From Pseudochrobactrum saccharolyticum (GTDB lineage Bacteria; Pseudomonadota; Alphaproteobacteria; Rhizobiales; Rhizobiaceae), in contig NZ_VZPG01000002.1 of the NCBI RefSeq assembly GCF_008801715.1, forward strand, positions 310,001 through 374,000: 64,000 nt of DNA, in the 5' to 3' direction. Shown here piece after piece: positions 61,384 through 64,000 of the stretch; the stretch's first letter is position 1; the number at the start of each line of letters is the position of its first letter. The translations under genes were made by a program, and so were the position numbers. The notes below the pieces were generated by a model, which saw only the letters and a program-made list of their open reading frames with translations, did no database searches and was not told where the DNA came from.

Positions 61384-61402
61384 CCTGACAGAAACTGTCA
61401 GG
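61384..61402. promoter_or_regulatory. Perfect palindrome, candidate YafY operator
   Basis: CCTGACAG (61384-61391) and CTGTCAGG (61395-61402) are perfect inverted repeats with an AAA spacer. They lie between the divergent yafY-like gene and a small gene. Its right end also provides the AGGAGG ribosome site for candidate starts at 61410 and 61414. Confidence 0.75.
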
Positions 61403-61445
61403 AGGAATAGTGTATGCAACGCTCCTCAAACAAGGAGTTAATGCA

Positions 61446-61769
61446 ATGCAATCAGTTAAAAACCAGACATCCTTTCAGGCAAAAATATCCGGTCTTGAAT
61501 TGGGGCGTTTTCGTCTTAAAAACGGTGTCAATGAAGCGGATATGCACACTGCCTATGAATTGATGATTGCAAGCCATTTGTCCAAACAGAATGGCTGGTG
61601 CAGCCAGCATCTGGTAAAGCTTGGCGATGGTGCTTTTCTTGATGTGGCCTTTGCTCTGACTGAGGATCATGCAAAGGCAATTTGTGCAAGCTGGCGCAAT
61701 CAACCGGTTTGCGATGCTTTTCTGGCACTGATTGAGCCTGAGAGTATGGAATTCGGAACAATTTTATAA
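61446..61769 (+). CDS. Small alpha/beta protein of the YafY neighbourhood
   Basis: I recognise no named family. The 107-residue protein contains ISGLELGRFRLKNGVNEADM, YELMIASHLSKQNGW, HLVKLGDGAFLDVAFA and CDAFLALIEPESMEFG. The order of short strands and helices suggests a dimeric alpha/beta-barrel fold as in antibiotic-biosynthesis-monooxygenase-like proteins, and similar proteins are often paired with YafY regulators. The start at 61446 has AAGGAG eight bases upstream. A GTG at 61410 with AGGAGG four bases upstream would add 12 residues. Confidence 0.65.
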   Translation: MQSVKNQTSFQAKISGLELGRFRLKNGVNEADMHTAYELMIASHLSKQNGWCSQHLVKLGDGAFLDVAFALTEDHAKAICASWRNQPVCDAFLALIEPESMEFGTIL

Positions 61770-61804
61770 AACTTGTCCGGTTTCGACGCTCTCGGGTGAA
61801 CAGA

Positions 61805-62023
61805 TCAGGATTGCGATAATGCAAGCAAATATGCAGGTAATTTCTTGCTGGCCTGCAATATCTCGATCCCGGTCAGCCTCCCGTCGCTATTGAAATCCAG
61901 ATTGATTTCCCCGTCCGTTTCGCGCGGATCACAGCAATAGGTAAAGCCGAAGGCAGTTTCATCTTCATCTGATTTGAACTGAATATAAGCAGCATCAGCG
62001 GCCGCATCGTAAGTCAACTTCAT
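61805..62023 (-). CDS. DUF2283-family small protein
   Basis: The 72-residue protein fits DUF2283: MKLTYDAAADAAYIQFKSDE, INLDFNSDGRLTGIEILQASKKL. Members are small beta-rich proteins of unknown function, often in accessory regions. ATG 62023 follows AGGATG. It lies 44 bases after the stop of the GFA gene on the same strand, so the two may be co-transcribed. Confidence 0.8.
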   Translation of the reverse strand: MKLTYDAAADAAYIQFKSDEDETAFGFTYCCDPRETDGEINLDFNSDGRLTGIEILQASKKLPAYLLALSQS

Positions 62024-62066
62024 GATCGCATCCTGATGGGATAAAGTTTCGCACAAACGGGCTGTT

Positions 62067-62525
62067 TCACTCCATTTGCCGTGCAAATTCACCCATCAGC
62101 TTTTCATAGTCTTCTAAAGGCGGAAAAGCTTCATAATGATAAAGTGCCGGTGTCTGTGCCCAGGACAGCTTCTCCTTTGTCATGGTCTCCACGAAAGGTA
62201 CAAACCAGCTATGGTCATCAAACAGCGATGGCCGGACATTGACGAAAGCATCAACACCTTCAATGCGCGTGAACATCCATGTCATGCAATAGGCGCAGAA
62301 ATAATGTTGCTGTTGCGGGCCATGCAGGCCACCGATTACCGGCTTCCCCTCCGTGACTTTAAAGCCAGAAGAGGGGATCATCGCCGTCAACGAAAACGCA
62401 CTGCTGCTCATTGTCTGACAGCCTGTGCAATGACAGGCCGCCGTCATGATCGGTGCGGCACTGACTTCAATTCTGACTTTTCCGCAGCGGCATTGCCCGA
62501 GGAAAGGGAGTTGCGGTGTTTTCAT
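62067..62525 (-). CDS. GFA-family zinc protein
   Basis: The third GFA-fold protein in the window, 152 residues. It has FLGQCRCGKVRIEV, ACHCTGCQTMSSSAFS and FCAYCMTWMFTR. The last cluster reads CAYCMTW in place of the usual C..CG, a subgroup feature. ATG 62525 follows AAGGAT. It is followed by a DUF2283 gene. Confidence 0.85.
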   Translation of the reverse strand: MKTPQLPFLGQCRCGKVRIEVSAAPIMTAACHCTGCQTMSSSAFSLTAMIPSSGFKVTEGKPVIGGLHGPQQQHYFCAYCMTWMFTRIEGVDAFVNVRPSLFDDHSWFVPFVETMTKEKLSWAQTPALYHYEAFPPLEDYEKLMGEFARQME

Positions 62526-62580
62526 CACTGATATCCTTATAAAACAGGCATTTCATTGATTTTATAAGTCATATTATTCA

Positions 62581-63648
62581 TCAACTGCCGCGTTTCAGAC
62601 CATGAGCTATAAGTCGGTCGAGAATCTGAGCATAGCTGATGCCACTCACAGCCATTACTTTCGAATACATACTGATATCGGTAAAGCCCGGAATCGTATT
62701 AATTTCGTTGAGTATGATACGCATATCATCCGTCACAAAGAAATCCACGCGCGCCATTGCATCGCAGCCGGTAGCACGGAATGCTTTTTTCGCCATCTCA
62801 CGGATCTGCTTTTCAACAGATGACGGCAAGTCGGCCGGCACTTTTAAAGCCGCACCGTTTTCGTCCGTATATTTCGCATCATAACTATAAAAACCATGGC
62901 TTTCAGCCGGTGTGATCTCGCCGCAACGGGAAACGAAAAGCGTACCGTCAGCATCCTCAAGCACAGCACATTCAATCTCGCGGCCATGGATAAATTCTTC
63001 TGCGAGAAGTTTATTGTCGTGCCGGAATCCTTCATCCAGTGCCAGTCTGTAATCCGCCGGCGTTGCAACTTTACTCACACCCACCGATGAGCCTTGCCGT
63101 GCAGGCTTCACGAAAAAGGGCAGGCCGAGCGCATTCTTGACAGCTTCAAATTCCAGTACATTTCCCGAATGGAGCGTCACAGCATGGGCAACAGGAACTG
63201 TAGCTTCTCGGTTAACGCGTTTAGTCATATCCTTATCGAGCGCAACGGCAGAACCGAGAATACCACAGCCGATTAGCGGGACGCAGGCAACTTCAGCCAA
63301 TCCCTGTACCGCACCGTCTTCGCCATGAAGACCGTGCATAACAGGAAATAAAACATCAATTTTCGGCAATTCCTGAAGCCCCTGATCTGCATCAATGCCG
63401 ATAACCCGCCCGTAACCACCGGAAACAAGGCAAATTTCAGTACCGGAGGAGGGCTGGGCTAATTGTCCCTGCTCATAGCTGCTGAGCAACCATTGTCCTT
63501 CGCGGGTCACAAAGATCGGTACGGCCTCGTATTTATCAGCATCCAGCGCCTGCATCACATTGGTAGCAGAAAGCACAGAAACATCATGCTCCGGCGAGCG
63601 GCCGCCAAACAGCACAGCAATACGCAATTTATTTTGTTTTCCGGTCAT
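62581..63648 (-). CDS. ddl: D-alanine--D-alanine ligase
   Basis: ATP-grasp ligase that makes the D-Ala-D-Ala dipeptide of peptidoglycan. Key segments are VLFGGRSPEHDVSVLSATNV, FPVMHGLHGEDGAVQG, PFFVKPARQGSSVGVSKV, EFIHGREIECAVLED and LNEINTIPGFTDISMYSK. The omega loop contains SYDAKYTDENGA, with Tyr, as in DdlA-type enzymes that use D-Ala, and not the His/Lys types of vancomycin-resistance ligases. ATG 63648 gives 355 residues, normal for the DdlA form. It is divergent from a cupin gene. Confidence 0.93.
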   Translation of the reverse strand: MTGKQNKLRIAVLFGGRSPEHDVSVLSATNVMQALDADKYEAVPIFVTREGQWLLSSYEQGQLAQPSSGTEICLVSGGYGRVIGIDADQGLQELPKIDVLFPVMHGLHGEDGAVQGLAEVACVPLIGCGILGSAVALDKDMTKRVNREATVPVAHAVTLHSGNVLEFEAVKNALGLPFFVKPARQGSSVGVSKVATPADYRLALDEGFRHDNKLLAEEFIHGREIECAVLEDADGTLFVSRCGEITPAESHGFYSYDAKYTDENGAALKVPADLPSSVEKQIREMAKKAFRATGCDAMARVDFFVTDDMRIILNEINTIPGFTDISMYSKVMAVSGISYAQILDRLIAHGLKRGS

Positions 63649-63834
63649 GACACCATCCGTAATATCAATATTTTCAATAAGATGCGGGAGATAATGAATA
63701 TCGTTTTTCAACCGGATCATTTTCCGGAAATCCGGCCATATTAAGTTGCAAAGATGCACAATCTTGAAAGCCGCGGCTTTTGAGTTTTTATAGTAAATAA
63801 AGACTGCATTCAAAATGAGGTTGAGGTGAACCAC

Positions 63835-64000
63835 ATGCAAAAACAAGCAGCAATTCTCAAGCGTACGGAATGGGCTGAAAAGCCTGATGTCTGGCACGGA
63901 GAGTTTGAAGGAAAGCATTTTGGTACGAATGTATCAGTGATGTTTTATACGACCGAGCATATCGGGCGCGGACCAAGGCTGCATAAACATCCTTATGATG
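63835..64000 (+). CDS. Cupin-domain protein, truncated by window end
   Basis: The first 55 residues are seen. ATG 63835 has GAGGTGA five bases upstream. The visible part starts MQKQAAILKRTEWAEKPDVW and reaches GRGPRLHKHPYD, where HKHPYD is the first metal-binding motif of a small cupin barrel. The frame is open to the last base. Function cannot be told. Confidence 0.7.
   Translation, partial: MQKQAAILKRTEWAEKPDVWHGEFEGKHFGTNVSVMFYTTEHIGRGPRLHKHPYD

Noticed and set aside
61414-61563. 49-codon frame starting at ATG 61414 with a strong AGGAGG
   Set aside because: It overlaps the longer, better-conserved-looking frame in another register; kept only as a possible leader in the YafY finding.
62581-63648. 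Vancomycin-resistance type ligase
   Set aside because: The omega loop has Tyr as in D-Ala-D-Ala ligases, and no vanH or vanX homologue is adjacent.

Overview
The window looks like ordinary chromosome from an alphaproteobacterium of the order Hyphomicrobiales, most likely a member of Brucellaceae. The base composition is close to balanced and lower in G+C than classical Brucella, which would fit a Pseudochrobactrum or Paenochrobactrum type organism. That genus guess is inference. It rests on gene order (rlpA - D,D-carboxypeptidase - tmk - holB - metG - tatD - MBL hydrolase, and pcm - tolC - popZ - valS), on a PopZ protein, and on GcvA-like LysR and DUF982-type genes. I see no insertion sequence, prophage, integrase, CRISPR array or rRNA operon.

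Layout. 1-8.4 kb: a GFA protein, a GNAT acetyltransferase, an acid-rich membrane protein, a diguanylate cyclase, a tRNA-Leu(UAA), an atypical SDR, and an ade-ilvA overlapping pair. 8.7-14.5 kb: DEAD-box helicase, cysteine synthase, an Ala-tRNA editing protein, a GNAT, a second diguanylate cyclase and a MAPEG protein. 15-23 kb: cell-envelope and housekeeping genes. 23-29 kb: an acetylpolyamine-deacetylase-like enzyme, a Tat-exported amidohydrolase, and SoxR with a textbook SoxR operator driving an MFS pump and a DoxX protein. 29-32.8 kb: stand-alone WYL-like protein, GST, cytochrome c, a CmlA/FloR-type MFS exporter and a small unknown protein. 33-41.5 kb: pcm, tolC, popZ, valS and a FadL-type porin, each closed by a strong terminator. 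41.5-48 kb: a beta-hydroxyacid dehydrogenase, a LysR regulator divergent from a dimethylglycine/sarcosine dehydrogenase, and etfBA. 48-53 kb: a two-component system followed by an exported HbpS/GlcG-like protein and an exported ankyrin protein. 52.5-56.5 kb (minus strand): a glycine-betaine type ABC transporter (proVWX), a 31-residue membrane microprotein and a Qnr-like pentapeptide-repeat protein. 57-64 kb: a divergent DUF982 protein, a globin-coupled diguanylate cyclase, TetR-DMT exporter, YafY/WYL regulator with a perfect palindrome facing a small alpha/beta protein, DUF2283 and GFA proteins, Ddl and the start of a cupin gene.

How the genes work together. Most of the window is housekeeping: translation, replication, envelope and amino-acid metabolism. 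The sarcosine/dimethylglycine-type dehydrogenase can pass electrons straight to the ETF encoded next to it. Several genes look like an intrinsic stress and drug-tolerance set (SoxR-MFS-DoxX, CmlA/FloR-like pump, TolC, Qnr-like protein, DMT exporter), but they are scattered and carry no sign of recent transfer. The most system-like unit is the sensor kinase/FixJ regulator/HbpS-like/ankyrin cluster at 48.96-52.50 kb. It resembles in layout the HbpS-SenS-SenR heme/redox system of Streptomyces. The most unusual nucleotide structure is a set of 36-bp tandem hairpin repeats inside popZ.
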